Assembly: GCF_030272615.1 (NCBI RefSeq) | Contig: NC_081415.1 | Location: 422,561,757 to 422,619,756 of the forward strand | Direction: 5' to 3' | Source: Cryptomeria japonica | Lineage: Eukaryota; Streptophyta; Pinopsida; Cupressales; Cupressaceae | Length of the DNA stretch: 58,000 bases | In this document: positions 1 through 12,429 of the stretch, piece after piece | Numbering within the stretch: the first letter of the stretch is position 1 | Layout: every line of letters starts with the position of its first letter | Program-made: the position numbers and the translations under genes | The notes under the pieces: model-generated | Database searches by the model: none | What the model was told of the DNA's origin: nothing | The model's input: the letters and a program-made list of their open reading frames with translations, nothing else

Positions 1-960
1 ATAGCAAGAACATGCAAACAATGTCAAATCCATGGGAATTTGATCCATGCACCAGAACAAGAACTACAGGCTTTAGCAACATCTTGGCCTTTTTTTCAAT
101 GGGGACATGATCTAGTAGGAAAGATAAATCCTTCCTCATCTAATGGACACAAATTCATCCTTGTAGCTACTGAATATTTCACAAAATGGATTGAAGTTGT
201 ACCTCTCATAAGCATCACAGGAAAACAAATTGTTGCATTTATCTTGAATTACATCATCTGTCGCTATGGAATACCAATGACCATTATCACTGATAATGGG
301 CGACCATTCAAAAATCAAGATGTACAAGAGCTATGTGAGAAGTTCAAAATCTAGCACAGATTCTCCACACCATATTATCCATAGGGAAATGGGTAGGCAG
401 AAGCATCTAATAAAACTATTTTGAAAATTCTCAAAAAGACAGTGAACGATGCTGGGAAAGATTGGCATATCCAACTGAACCCTACTCTATGGGCTTATTG
501 CACCAGTTTCTGCATACTAACAGATGCCACACCTTTCTCTCTTGTATGTGGATCAGAAGCCATATTGCCAATCAAAGTAGAGATACCTTCTTTATGTGTA
601 TCACTAAAAGGTCTCATCCCAGATGAAGAACAAAGAGTATCTAGATTGCAAGAGTTAGAACTGATCCATGAACGAAGACAAAATGCCTTTGATCATCTAA
701 AGGTATATCAACAATGAATGTGTCAGAGCTATAATCATAAGATCAAACCATGAATCTTTCAAGTGGGAGAACTAGTGCTAAAGGAAAATCCACGCAACCA
801 GGCAGATCGAGAAAAGAAAGAAAAATTTGAACCAAACTAGTTAGGTCCATTTGTGGTCACAGTAGTATTTGGATCAGGAGCATATCAGCTATCAACACAA
901 GACAGAGATCAGCTCGAGGAACCTATCAATAGCATGCACCTGAAGAAGTTATATGTCTGA
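1..960 (+). pseudogene. Ty3/gypsy Tat-lineage integrase, 3' end of pol (left-truncated by window)
   Basis: One reading frame runs from base 1 to the stop at 958-960. It opens with the CKQCQIHG zinc-binding CxxC of a retroviral-type integrase, followed by the core (FQWGHDLVGKI, then the second catalytic Asp in ITDNGRPFKN, then the third acidic residue in AEASNK) and a C-terminal half with WAYCTS, YNHKIKP and LGPFVVT blocks. The first half of the element lies left of the window. The frame is held throughout but is cut by at least six in-frame stops (for example at 352 and around 383, 392, 715 and 838), so it cannot be translated. It is closely similar in order and wording to the integrase at 30700-31776, so both belong to one family. 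Integrase would join element cDNA to host DNA. I am sure of the family and less sure of the exact Tat sublineage. Confidence 0.9.
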
Positions 961-1690
961 AAAAATCAGAAAAATAAAAAATAGTGAAAAAGCAGAAAAA
1001 AATCAAATCAAATCAAATACCAGAAAAAGTGCAATAAAAACAAACGGTGAAAACCTGGCAAATAGGGGCTATCTGTCAGCTAGCTCTTCCATCTATTAGT
1101 TCATGTATCTTTCAGCTTGCATTCATTTTCCACCAGCACTGACCATCATAAACATTTGTACATACGCAGACATCCCAGGTGGCTTCTTTCCATGGTTTGG
1201 ATCATTGGATATATCATAACGACTTTGTTTCTAGACTTGGGGCAAAATCCTACACCTAGCTGGGGGCACAACTATTAATCATTCTGAGCTTAATCAAACA
1301 AGAAGACCAAACAGTTAGACAACTCTTATCAAGTGAAACTGAGACACATCCAATGTTGAACACAAGATCAAACTATCAACTATCAAGATATCACAAAGTC
1401 AATCAAAGCACATCACACACTTTTCAGTGTATAATATATTTTGGATAATGATTGTAATATGATTGTTCAAATTTTCTATATTGCTTTTCGCTATCATGAT
1501 TTCTGAGTGAATCCAGGGTGTCTTTGACTAGAGGAACAAGGAAGAAACATGATATTTTTCTTGTCTACTGTCTGAAAATTAATCATTAATGTGCAAATTT
1601 GTCTCGGGACATGATCATCAGAATATCATTGAAGACATTTCCGATTTGCATATTGAAATGATTAATACTGCCTGTTTTACGCAAACAACA

Positions 1691-1836
1691 CTCAGGTCAT
1701 CTCGGTTCAATTATACCTCGATGCTTGTGTTAACTTGCTATATCAAAATCTGGGAAAGTAGTGCTCAGGTCATCATGGTTTAATTATACCATTGATGTTT
1801 GCACTCACTTCCCACATTTCAAAAATCTCAATGATG
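1691..1836 (+). repeat. Diverged tandem duplication, unit about 73 bp
   Basis: Two copies begin with CTCAGGTCATC at 1691 and at 1764 and continue with GGTTYAATTATACC, then GATGYTTG. They differ at many positions, so this is an old duplication within the 3' non-coding region of the element. Confidence 0.6.
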
Positions 1837-3066
1837 ACAAAAATGCAAAATAATCCAGTGACTAGTTCAGTCGTAGCTTTGCATTTGCATTTTAGCTTGC
1901 ATGGGATCTTACAAGGCTCCTTTTATCCTTTTATACATTTTTTGGAAAATATAATTATTTAAGCTTTAAGAGGTCCCATTTGAAGTAATTAATTGAAGAG
2001 AGTTAGATCAAAGGCTCTTAGATCAAAATTTCTTGGATAGAACCTCCCTACTTCTAAATCATACTTGCAATGGAGTCTCCTTTGCATCTATCAAATGCTA
2101 ATAAAAAACCAATTTTACATTAGCTTTTGAGGGATCAAACGAATTTATTTAGAAGTTTCATTTTCTTGAGGATTTAGTCCTTATTATAAGCTTTCCAAAT
2201 AGTATAATTTTTAATATATTTAAGTTTATTAATATATTTTTATTTTATTTTTTATGAATGTAGGTTTTTCACCGAACATGAACTTCTTTGTTCAATGCAT
2301 TGGGAAAAATAGCAAACTAATTCAAAAAAAATTTGAAAAATATCTATGCCCTAGGTATTGATGCCTTCTTTCTAACAAAAAAAATAAAACTTAATTTTGA
2401 TATATATAGAGAAAGTTATATGTTCAAACGTACACCTATATCTAAATTATAATTAGTCGGACTTCAAAACTTAATAAAATAAAAAATATTCAACATATCA
2501 CTATCAAACCAACTACATGCCCTGGGTATTGATGTTACAAACCAAAATTTAAAAGAGATAAGTTTTTATCATTTATAGAAAAAAATTTATATGTTTCGAG
2601 ATGCACATCACTCTTAAATAATGTTGTTTCCTGTAAAAAACTACTTTTGAGGGAGATGGAAAAATCAAAAAAAAATTATTCAAAAAAATTTGAAAAAAAT
2701 ATATTTAGAATCTACAAAAAGGATGTTACAAATCACTAGTTTACATCATCTCCAAATTCTTAACGATTTAAAAGTTATAGGTGTTGGAAAGTGAAGGTTT
2801 TTTGCAAAATGTTCATCTAAGTGTCAAAGTTGGTCAAAAAGTGGGAACCAGTATTGTGAGTTCACCCCACAAGTGTATACAGAATCAGAATGATGACTCA
2901 TTTCTCTCAGATATTGTCGACCCAATTAAAATCTTATGCTATCTCTCTCAACAGAATCAACAATCAGCATATCAAAATTCCTGGAACTTGCTATCAACAA
3001 ACTGTCAGTTCTTTATCAATCAACCTTATCAAATCAAATCAATCAATCAAACCTAATCAATCCAAT

Positions 3067-3255
3067 CATGTCTTATACAGGATGAATCCTCCCTGAAATG
3101 AGACGATCTGATTCTGATTCATGTCTTATACAGGATGTATCCTTCCTGAAACCAGGCGTTCTGATCATGTCTTATACAAGATGAATCCTTCCTGAAACCA
3201 GACACTTTGATCATCGTTGTCTTATACAGGATGAATCCTTCCTGAAACCAGACTG
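3067..3255 (+). repeat. Four-copy tandem repeat, unit about 50 bp
   Basis: The words TGTCTTATACAGGATGAATCC then TTCCTGAAACCAGAC recur four times, starting near 3067, 3121, 3166 and 3217, with variable spacers containing CTGAT. A related single copy (CACAAGGATGCATCCTTCC) is present in the 3' region of the second Tat element near 32413, so the motif is a family feature that expanded here. Its position a few hundred bases before the polypurine tract places it in the element's 3' non-coding region. Confidence 0.85.
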
Positions 3256-3530
3256 AATCTAATCAATCAAGATTTTTTAATCTTATCAATCTAAGAAATC
3301 AAGCTAATCGAAGAACTTGCATTTTCATCAAACCACAGTTGCAAAAATCAAATCAAATCTATCGGGATATCAATCTCGCAAAACTCCAAAGATCAATTAT
3401 CTCAATTGATCTCCCGAGGGGGCATCATCATACCAAATTTAGCAATCAAGAGCTGGGGCATCCTATCAAATCAATACCATCATCAAAATGAGATTATTCT
3501 TTGAATCAACGTGTCATCACACCTCGCTTC

Positions 3531-3544
3531 AAAGAGGGGAAAAA
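3531..3544 (+). promoter_or_regulatory. Polypurine tract (plus-strand primer) before the LTR
   Basis: A run of 14 purines, AAAGAGGGGAAAAA, ends exactly where the sequence TGTATACACC begins. This is the expected position of the polypurine tract that primes plus-strand DNA synthesis in LTR retrotransposons, and it fixes the left edge of the 3' LTR at 3545. Confidence 0.8.
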
Positions 3545-4415
3545 TGTATACACCTAAAAATGGTCTGAAGATAATTAATTAAATAAGCAATTATTTAATT
3601 AATCCTCCTCCCCAATTTAATTAAATTCACTAAGCAATTTGATTATATCTCTCCTTCATCTACTTATTAATAAATCTAAGGATTTATTAAATAGGTTCAT
3701 TTCACCCCTTTAATTAATTAATTCAAATTAATTAATTCCCTCCATCCAAATTCATTTCTTCGAATCCTAATTAATTAAAACAAATCAAATTCATGAGTTG
3801 TTGAGATTAATTATCCTTTTCATATTATTTGAATTTTTAAATTCAAATTCTCCTAACTTCTACCACTCCTAAACCTAACCCATTCTACCTACCCATCATG
3901 TCCCCTTTCATCCAACATCTTCTAGAACCTTTGTGACACTTGTCACTAAGTGTTCCCTTTCATCCTACTCCTTCTAGAAGCCTCTTGACACTTGTCACCA
4001 TAGAGATGACAGTTGTTCCCTTTAATCCAACCCCCTTTGCCATCTTCCTCCAATTTAACCATCGATATCTTCATATCAATCTTGATCGTTGATTCTTGCC
4101 ACATCACCCCTAGCCTTGGGAAATCCTATAAATAGACCTCATTTTGGAGCACAAAGGGTCCCAATTTCATGTCCCAATTTCTTGCTAATCATGCTATTCT
4201 TGCTAAGATCATGCATTTTCATCTTACAAATCCTCCATCTAGGTGTAGTCAAGTCACTGGAATATGCATAATCAGATCTGAGAGCATTTTTCATACTTGC
4301 ATTTACTAGGAGGCAATAAGTCGATTAGCTATGGTTTTGTCTTTCTTTGATTTAAATCTTCTAACCATGCTTGTAATTATTTATTGAGTGCATTGTGTTT
4401 GCAGGTATAGGTACA
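3545..4415 (+). repeat. 3' LTR of the left Tat element (right edge approximate)
   Basis: The LTR starts TGTATACACCTAAAAATGG directly after the polypurine tract. The same start word (TGTAGACACCTAAAAATG) opens the solo LTR at 33205, so the two are related. A TATA box and start-site context are seen as CCTATAAATAGACCTCATT near 4125. Nearly the same words occur in the LTR-like block ending at 22278. I place the right end at GTACA (4411-4415), giving the usual TG...CA termini, but no second LTR is in the window to confirm it and the edge could be off by tens of bases. Coding-like sequence of another family starts at once downstream, which suggests the element inserted into that gene. Confidence 0.7.
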
Positions 4416-7215
4416 CTTCACAGAGCATGACAATACCAACTTGGATGATGATGGTGTGTACGAATGTTCAGAGTAGAGATATCAACATACCCTTTGATTA
4501 TGCTTATGTGGTGGTTGAAGGTTTGCATAATGCCCTCTCTGGTTTCAAATTGGGAAAGTCAAATATTTTCAGGTATTATTTCCCTTTGATGCATATATTT
4601 TTGTATAAGGGTCTCAAAGTATGGCACCCTGATTTGGGGATTATTACCAAGGTTAGAGGGGAGCCTCTCCCAGTTCAGGAATAGATGCATGTTTTGGATT
4701 CCCATAGAAATAAGTTTGATTATTTGATGTTTGAAAATATTTTTGTGAGAAAACTCCTTAGTATCTTGCAGAAGAAGGTTAGGTGGGGACTATCCTAAGA
4801 GGCCAAAGAATTTTTAAGGCCTAAGGATCTTAAGCCCGAATTAAAAATTACTCATAAATCGGGGTCATGGTTCTATTTCAAGGACCACACTATCATAAGG
4901 ATTTTGGGTAGTCCGGTCACTCCTAGGTGCTTACCCATTACTGTTCAAGATAAGGTAGCTTCCTTGAAATCATGCATCAGTTGGCAGAAGAAGATATGTC
5001 TTTGATGGGTGGGTCACATAAGAAAGGATCAATGATCCCATCACAAGTTGTGATTGGAATGTATCATTTTCTGAATAAGAAGGCATATGATATTCTTCAC
5101 TCTATGTTGAATAAGTATAGGCTTCCTTGGGTTGAGTATAGATATTATGATTTAGAATGGTTTATTAGGAGCCTTGATAAGGCCAATCCATAGGACCACC
5201 AATGGGATACAAAGAATGAATACCTCATTAAATAAATATGGTGTAAGATCCAATATGAGGAAGATGGAAAGAGGAAGTAGGATAGTTCATACTCTCCTTC
5301 TTTGGAGACACTACAGATTCCAGAGGCAAGGATGAGGGCAATTTTTTCTACTTACATAGATGTTGATGGGATGCCTCTGCCACCTTTGCCACATGAAAGG
5401 CCCCGTTTTGATGTCGTACCCCCAGTTCAAAGAATGGAGGTGGATGAGCCTCAATCCCCTCAGTCAATTGGTTCCCCCATTGGACTTGCTTCTCCACCAA
5501 GCCCTCAAATACCTCCCCCTTGTGATTTTTGTAGACCCTTCCCTTCTGAGAGGTTGCTTGTTGAAGAAGCTATGAAGAAGCCTATGATTTGCTCAGCTCC
5601 AAGTGGTCCACTTTACCAAGTTCCTGAGAACCCTAGGGATGTTACTCCTTTGCACATATTGTCACCAGGAAGGGAGGTCCATTATCAATAATACCAAGGT
5701 TTTGAATTCCAAGTGGATGAACCACTACCTCCTCATAGATTTAATACAACAACAAGAGTTATTGTCCAAGAGCCTCCTAAGGAGTGGGCTTTGGATTCAT
5801 CCAAGCTTGGAGGTGATGTGAGTAAAGATGTAAGGTTAGTTGCTTCCAAATAATTCATGAGTGATGATAATTTCATCCACACACAAGAGTTTAAACAATT
5901 TGTTATCAAACATTTGACAGACCATATAGAGAGAACCCAAGGCATTGATTTTGATAAATTAGGACATGATGAAAGGGAAAAATTAAAGCATGAAGACTTG
6001 AAGATTTCAAATCAACAATTTTCTACTATGACTCCAAAAATAGGGAGAGAGGTTATGAAGAAAAGTGGAATACTCCTTCTGGAAGGATGGGACCTCTCCT
6101 CTTCTATTGTTTTTGACTGGATAAGAAAGAGACATGACATAGATTTGGATTCAATGGATCCAACACAAAGAGATAAGGTACTGTCTGGAGCTCTATTTGA
6201 TGATCACCTTGATCAACTTGTTATTTGGTGCCTTCATAAGGTTACAAGGGGACCTAGCATGAGCCATGATATGAATCAATTGTTTGGTGGTCTGTTGGTT
6301 AAAAGAGTGGTTGATACCTCTATCACAAAGGCAACAAGCCTCAATTTGAATGTGGCAAAGTTTATTGACAAGGTTTCTTTGAAGACAAAAGAGGAACTCA
6401 CACTCTTGAGAGACAAGGTGGTTACTCTAGAAGAAATATTAAGGATGGTACCTACACATACACCCCCAAGGAGAATTGAGTATGTATCCGATGAAAGTAT
6501 TGAATTAAGAGATGCTAGATTGGAGATTGTCGATCTCAGAAATGAAAGGGATGGTCTGAAGGTGGATGCCTTGTAGACGAAAAGGAAGGTAAAGACAAGT
6601 ATGGCAGAGTTATTATTGGAATAAAAAATCAATAAAATTTTGGAGCATGTAGATACAACATGGGATGAGCATAGATAATTGTTAAGCTTTTTTTGCTAAC
6701 ATTTGGATTGGCAACATTTTGTAGCTTGCTCATTATCTCATATGAGTAAAGTGATTGTAGTGTTAGAGATTACATTGGTTAGACCTCTCCAAAGTTATCT
6801 ACATACTATGATGGAGAGTTTTAAGGCCAAAATTGAAATAACAAGGCAACTCTTCACCATTCATAGGAAGTACATCCAGAGAATTAACAGAGAATTCAAA
6901 AGTTTTCATTGCTTGGTCACTAGCCATATGCCTACCTTGTTTGACAAGGAAAGAAGTAGAACATAAGGAAGGAAAGTTTTAAGGGCTAAAACAGATTGGA
7001 TAGCAAACATCAGAACACTTTAGAGACATATATTTCCTTATGTTACTTCAGATGATTCACAACTCAACAAGAAGCTAGGGTCATACATGGATGCCCTTTC
7101 AAGATTGGATGGTGGTATGACAAGGATGGAGGTTGTCAGGTCAAAGAGTACAGACAAGGAGTACCAACAACACATCAAGGCTCTTCAGGACCTTAAGAAA
7201 CATAGATTTGGATAA
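4416..7215 (+). pseudogene. P2-family TE-associated protein, 5'-truncated copy (unknown function)
   Basis: About 930 codons of protein-like sequence, in one frame to about 4960 and then, after one frameshift, in a second frame down to 7215, with around ten in-frame stops. I do not recognise a named domain. It aligns with the larger gene at 42195-46258: both have an N-terminal helical block (here FDYAYVVVEGLHNAL to FRYYFPLMHIFL), then a shared segment in which W-F, a central I-x-R, S-x-V-x-P, L-P-I-x-V and a trailing V are conserved (here from 4868, there from 43285). After these come a proline-rich linker (5365-5700 here) and a long helical, coiled-coil-like C-terminal half. The N-terminal part present in the other copy is missing, cut at the LTR edge. 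The role is unknown; by association it is a transposon-borne accessory gene. Confidence 0.6.
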
Positions 7216-10200
7216 TTCTAATCCCTCTTTCCTTTCTCTCTTCCTTTTACTGAATTTGAAATTTTGAATTCACAGTTTCCTACCTTTTTTGTAACTTCAG
7301 TTTCCCGCATTTTTATTCTATTGTATTACATTCATGAACTTTTAAAAGAAAGAAAAAGATAGATTATTGTCATTTCTCATTATGCAAGTGCATATGAAGT
7401 AGAAAGAGAACATTTTTTTTGAGAAATTATTCTTTATTACGTGAATGTACAATGTCTCATACAAGCCGTGAGACTAACTGATATGGTGAAAATAAGGAAA
7501 AAATTATTTATTTGTAGATGCAAAACATAATGTAAAATGCATGATAAAAAATGGTGACTATCATTTCTTGAATGACGAGTCCTCTCTGAGTTTCCTTATG
7601 CCATTTGTAGTCTCTCGCCCATCCTACAACCAGTTGTGCCTCCTTGTTGTCCTGTACCTACATTTGAGAAAGTATTGTTAGATCAATGAAGAGTCGTCAT
7701 TCCATATCTGCATATGCACCTACAAACACATAATCTATCCTTCATGTGCATCACAACAACTAGCTCAAAATATAAACTCAGGAGACAAATATCAAAATAA
7801 ATCATCAAGAGTAAATTAGATATGCATAGTTTTTGTCTAACTTGTTTGCTTCATGTGTAGATATAGGAAAGTAACATGGTTGTTTATCAGCTGATTATGA
7901 GTGGTGTAAAATGTAGCTCCCACAAGGGTTGAGCCCAGCTCATTAAGTTTGAAAATCAGTAGTGTCCCAAAGAGGTGTCGAGATTTTGTCTTAGGACAGA
8001 TAGTTATCCACAGCGATCATAATGCTCTAATAACCATTGTGTACCAAGTCAAACCCTCGACACTTCAATCACAAAAAACTACTTCTCAGCACAAGTGTTA
8101 TTGCAACTACAGTCACCTTCAATTATACAACTTAATAAATGATAATGAACATATGAAAACATGGTTCATAAGCTAGTCATACAATGGCAGCATGATTGAA
8201 GGAGTAACTCATCTCACTGAGTTGGTTCCATGAGGTATCCAAAACTAGTATTGTTAGTTGAAAGATCAAGTAGGGGGTATTATTTGAACATACTAAAATC
8301 TCAAATCTATGTAATGTATTGAATAGATTTAAAGGCGTAAGAACCTTGACAAATGTATGAGTGCCATATAATATAGTCACAGTGAGTGGGTTGGAAGGTC
8401 AAGACCAATTGCATACCTTGGAGCTTTCATTAATCAAGTAAAAGTGAGCATTCAACCAATCACCATGACTATAACAGTGAGTATTGACACTGCTATATTC
8501 AACATCACTGTCACATAAGCATAGTCCCTGTCAAAATATAGAAAATATTGTTTGAATACCATTGGTGATTACAAGCTTGAATATGGAAAGAGTTATCTGG
8601 CCCAAAATCATTCACAACAATACCAGTCATAAAGTCAAAGATCACTGTCAAAAGATAGTCATTGTGACTATCAAATAAGAACATTGAATGACAAAGGTCT
8701 GAACCCCAACTATGAACCTAATGATCATCAAGGGTCAAACCACTGTGAATGAGGGCACACAGTTAAGACATATCTCTGATAGTGGGATGTCATTAAGGAG
8801 CTTATGGTAGCCATTAATACAAGAGACAATCATTACCAGTCAAAGGTCAAAAGGAGGACACAACCAAAACAGATACTCAATCCTTGTTGCCTCAAATACA
8901 TAGTCAAAGATCACTGTGTAAGAGCATGACCATGACAATCAAGAATAGTGAACTACAATGCATCATGGTTTTGAACAAAGCAGCAAAACAAAAGTCTTTG
9001 TAAATCAATAGAGCAGTCCTTTATGCATAAGTCAACTACAATGCATCATGGTTGTGAGCAAGGCAACTATTACCGGCTAGCATATAGCTCAAGATGGTAT
9101 ACAAAATAAGAGAACTATAATTTACTGTCTATACATTGTTATAATACCCTTGAATAATAGTTAATAATGAGAAGAATGTTATCTAAAAATAGTGATACAA
9201 AGAGCAGCTTTGAGTTTTAACAGTAAGCATAGAATCACAACCCTAAATGTTTTTATGATAGATATTGATGATAGATTATAAGGTTGCAATCACAGAATCA
9301 AAGAAAACAAGGAACTTCAATGGGCATGTATACCAAGAGATTTGAAGATTAGAGTTGGAGCAAAGTATACAGTGAGAGATTCACTGTCAAAAGGAAAGTC
9401 ACAACTATGAGGTTGAATATACAAACCAAGCTAAGTAATCTTCATTGTTGCAGACCTAATCACATGTGACAATGGGTTGGGTAATAAAAACCCAAAAGAT
9501 GGGTGACTACTTTGTGAGCAAAGCGTAAGGAAATGAGGAGTTTGAGGATAATCCAATCTAGCAGTCATTAGAGAAAAAAAAAGTTGCTACAAGCTTCAAA
9601 ATAGTGAATAGATAGTCATAGGCTATCAAAGAACAAAAGAAATAAGGCTAAAGAGACAATGACTATGGCATGAGTGTTCATAGATTGCAACACCCCAAAT
9701 ATAGATCACAGTCATGAATATAAAGCTACAATAGTGGTTCAAAGGTTCCATCGAAAGAGATAGAACCTTATCCATCATGAGACCAAGACAGTGACAAGAG
9801 CAGTCAAACCATTCATGGAAGAAAGAATGCAATCCTAGGTTACAATGGCAGATTAAAGAAGATTAAGATAAGAGCAACCTTTTCTCAGTCATGGCAAAAC
9901 TATAAAGAATGTATTTTAGACCTCCAAGCATGATAGAGAAAATATATTAAACAATGGCTATAATCACTGTCATAACACGTTGAAGGTAACCCTCTTACAA
10001 AAACCATCTTAAATGAAAAGTCACAGACCTGTCAATTAAAGAAGAAAGATCACTATGGTCTGAAAATATTCAGCTACAAAAATACAATGACAAAATAGTG
10101 ATCTTAATGTAGCTACAGGAGTTTGAGAACTCAAGTCAGGGATGTGGAAAGAGTACAATAACAATGAAATAGTAACAGTCATAGACACAAATCAGTCAAG

Positions 10201-11956
10201 GGCAGTGTTGCAGTCTATAGTCTAAACATGTACAACTCCATAACAGTGAAATTCATAGCCTGTAGCAATTCATAATCATAATGCTTCAACGCCATGTAAC
10301 AGTGATACAACCAATATAAAGGTTGAAGGGGTTGTCTAGCCATAGAGTAGCCATGGAAGACAATGACAATATTCATTGTCAAAGAGCAGAAAGGAGGTAC
10401 AGTTCAACCATCAAGGAACGCATTAAGAGCAAGTAATGAATGTTTCAAGGTCTCAATCAAGTGAAAGACAAATACAGTAGTAAGAAACCTTCATAAAGAA
10501 TAGTGATAAGGAGCAGTTTCAAAGCCCATTTTTTCTTCAAAACCCATATTTTCTACCAAAGATAGCGATGACCTATTTCAAAGTAGTGTGAAAGATGCAA
10601 CATCTTTTAAACTGATCTTAGCCATGAAAATCATAGTAACTATGGAAAATCATAAGTGCAGTGCCAAAACAAAGTATAGTGCATTTCAAAGTATTGATGA
10701 ATATGAGCAAGTACAAACTTCAATAACAACATTTGCATCATAGAGCATTCAAGGAAAACAAGATTACATAGTGAATAGTTTACAATAACAGTAACATGGC
10801 TATTAAGATCATAATAAGAAAAGTGATGATGATATTCTGTGAAGGATTGTCATGTTAAATGTAGAAATATGAAGAAAGTAACTAAAACAAAAAAGGTCTT
10901 CTTGAAATCAAATAAGGATAATGAATGATAAGACAGTGATATATCACCGTACCTGTAAACACAACTATTATAAAAGAAAAGATGCAATCATTGTGAATAA
11001 AGAGTACTGATAAATTGTTCATCGAAACAATGATTTACACCACACAAAGTCAGCACCATCAAAGCATAGAGGTGAAGAGATAGGTTGTAGGGTTCATTAA
11101 CTTACAAGCATTCAATAGACATCATGCAGTCCCAGAGATAGGTATAATAGTGAAACAATCTCAAACACAAAGTGCAATCATCAAGAACAACATGAATCTC
11201 AGTGCATATCAAGGGTGACATGATCATTACAAAGAAGTCTAAAGGACATAGAAAGCAAGATATATTGTTCTTTATTGTTGCATGAGTTTGAAAAAGACTA
11301 CTATCAAAGATGTCTTCAAGAGCACACTCAGAGATGAAATAGTTTATGGATCTATAAAACATGAAAACATCAGGTGTCTGTAGAGAGTAGCAGTCAAGAG
11401 CTTATGCAAGTCTAACATTGTCAAACTGAAGGAAAGAGACAAGGCAAATGCATCTAAAGCAGTGAATGACCAGCCAAAAATATTTGATCAAAGACAAATC
11501 TGTGTGAGTTATCATAAATAAAATCATTTGCAGCCTTTGATACCAAATATAACATAACCCTACTAGCTAGGGTTTTTTGATACAAACCCCCATTCAGAAG
11601 CTTGTGATAGAGAAAATCCACAAAGAAAGAAAAACAACGAGTGAGCATGAGATACAATGAGAAGATGCCAAAAGAGAAAACCCATAACAAAAATAAACTT
11701 ACCTCACTTTCCCTACAAGAATCTTCCACAAACCTTCAGTGGTAGCAACTCGACAATGCATTCAACCTCAAAACCCTAGCACTCTCACATGGCAACTGCC
11801 CTTAGACTGAAAAGTGCAAAATAAAATGAAAGATGAAAAATGTTTCTTTTCATTTTTTGCTTAGGGTTTCATAACCCCAGTAGATGCTTGGTGGAGGAAA
11901 CGCTTTTGCCTTTTATTTTTCTAAAATCTTTATTTTTATGCTCAAGTTATCACATT
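7216..11956. other. Non-coding stretch rich in CACTGT/ACAGTG words
   Basis: I find no coding region I can support here: the open frames are short, on both strands, and without domains. From about 8370 to 10950 short words of the type ATCACTGTCA, ACAGTGA and AGTCAT recur far more often than their neighbours, in both orientations (for example 8379, 8473, 8505, 8641, 8911, 9370, 9385, 9965, 10245, 10295, 10930). There is no fixed spacing, so this is not a simple tandem array. Two words typical of plant 5' regions or telobox-like sites (TAGGGTTT) are seen near 11570 and 11860. What the region was is unknown; a decayed DNA-transposon interior or a remnant of an old satellite are both possible. Confidence 0.4.
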
Positions 11957-12173
11957 CTTTTTGCCTTGTGTTTTTTTAAAAAAATAGATTAATAACTGCA
12001 GATGGGCAACACTCCTGTATTAATCAAAATTTATAAAATACAAACCTGGTTTAGAAAGAGTCGTAGGGGGAAAGAACCAAGAAGAAAACCCCCTACCATT
12101 GCTCCAATCAATGACCAAAAACCAACCAAGCTGGCGAGGATCCTACATTGCTAGACTTTTTGCCTTGTGTTTT
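11957..12173 (-). mobile_element. Short retroposed insertion (5'-truncated LINE or SINE-like), flanked by an 18-bp TSD
   Basis: The sequence CTTTTTGCCTTGTGTTTT occurs at 11957-11974 and again, identically, at 12156-12173. Between the two copies lie about 181 bp (11975-12155) that begin with a T/A-rich run on the plus strand, so the inserted piece reads 5' to 3' on the minus strand and ends in an A-rich tail. Long duplications plus a tail are the hallmark of target-primed retroposition. The insert has no coding capacity. Its minus-strand text (GGTTTGTATTTTATAAATTT, then GATTAATACAGGAGTGTTGC) looks like a LINE 3' end, but I cannot name the family. Confidence 0.85.
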
Positions 12174-12429
12174 ACAATGTTTGTTCAACACTTATAAAAA
12201 GAATAGTCATAAGCCTTTTTAGGGTTTTTAAAAACTTCTTCATTCATGCATAATGAAACTTGTAAATCTTTATTTTAAAAGTAGTGATTATAAATTGCTT
12301 TAAGTAAAAGATATTTTCAAATGTAAAGTAAGAGTTTGAGTTACATTTGAGTTGTAAGAGTTGATAAAAAAGAAAGGGCATAGTTGACTAGAGCTTTTTG
12401 TAATAAAAATGGGTGATTTCTCACCTAAT

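Larger units (their letters stand above)
961..3530 (+). other. Long 3' non-coding region of the left Tat element
   Basis: No credible coding frame lies between the integrase stop and the polypurine tract, and the short open frames here have no recognisable domain. A block reading GGTGAAAACCTGGCAAATA lies near 1045. Almost the same words occur about 170 bases after the pol stop of the second Tat element (near 31940), so this is conserved family 3' sequence. The stretch 2240-2800 is very A/T rich and contains two related pieces (ATGCCCTAGGTATTGATG near 2347 and ATGCCCTGGGTATTGATG near 2517), perhaps an older insertion. A 2.6-kb region between pol and LTR is compatible with Tat elements, which often carry long non-coding 3' regions. 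Confidence 0.6.

Noticed and set aside
961-3530. An envelope-like gene after pol in the left Tat element
   Set aside because: Some Tat and Athila relatives have an extra frame here, but the open frames are under 100 codons and show no signal peptide or membrane pattern.
7949-11729. Several 60-90 residue frames on both strands
   Set aside because: They have no domains or repeated architecture and lie in the CACTGT-rich non-coding stretch; their number is what chance would give.
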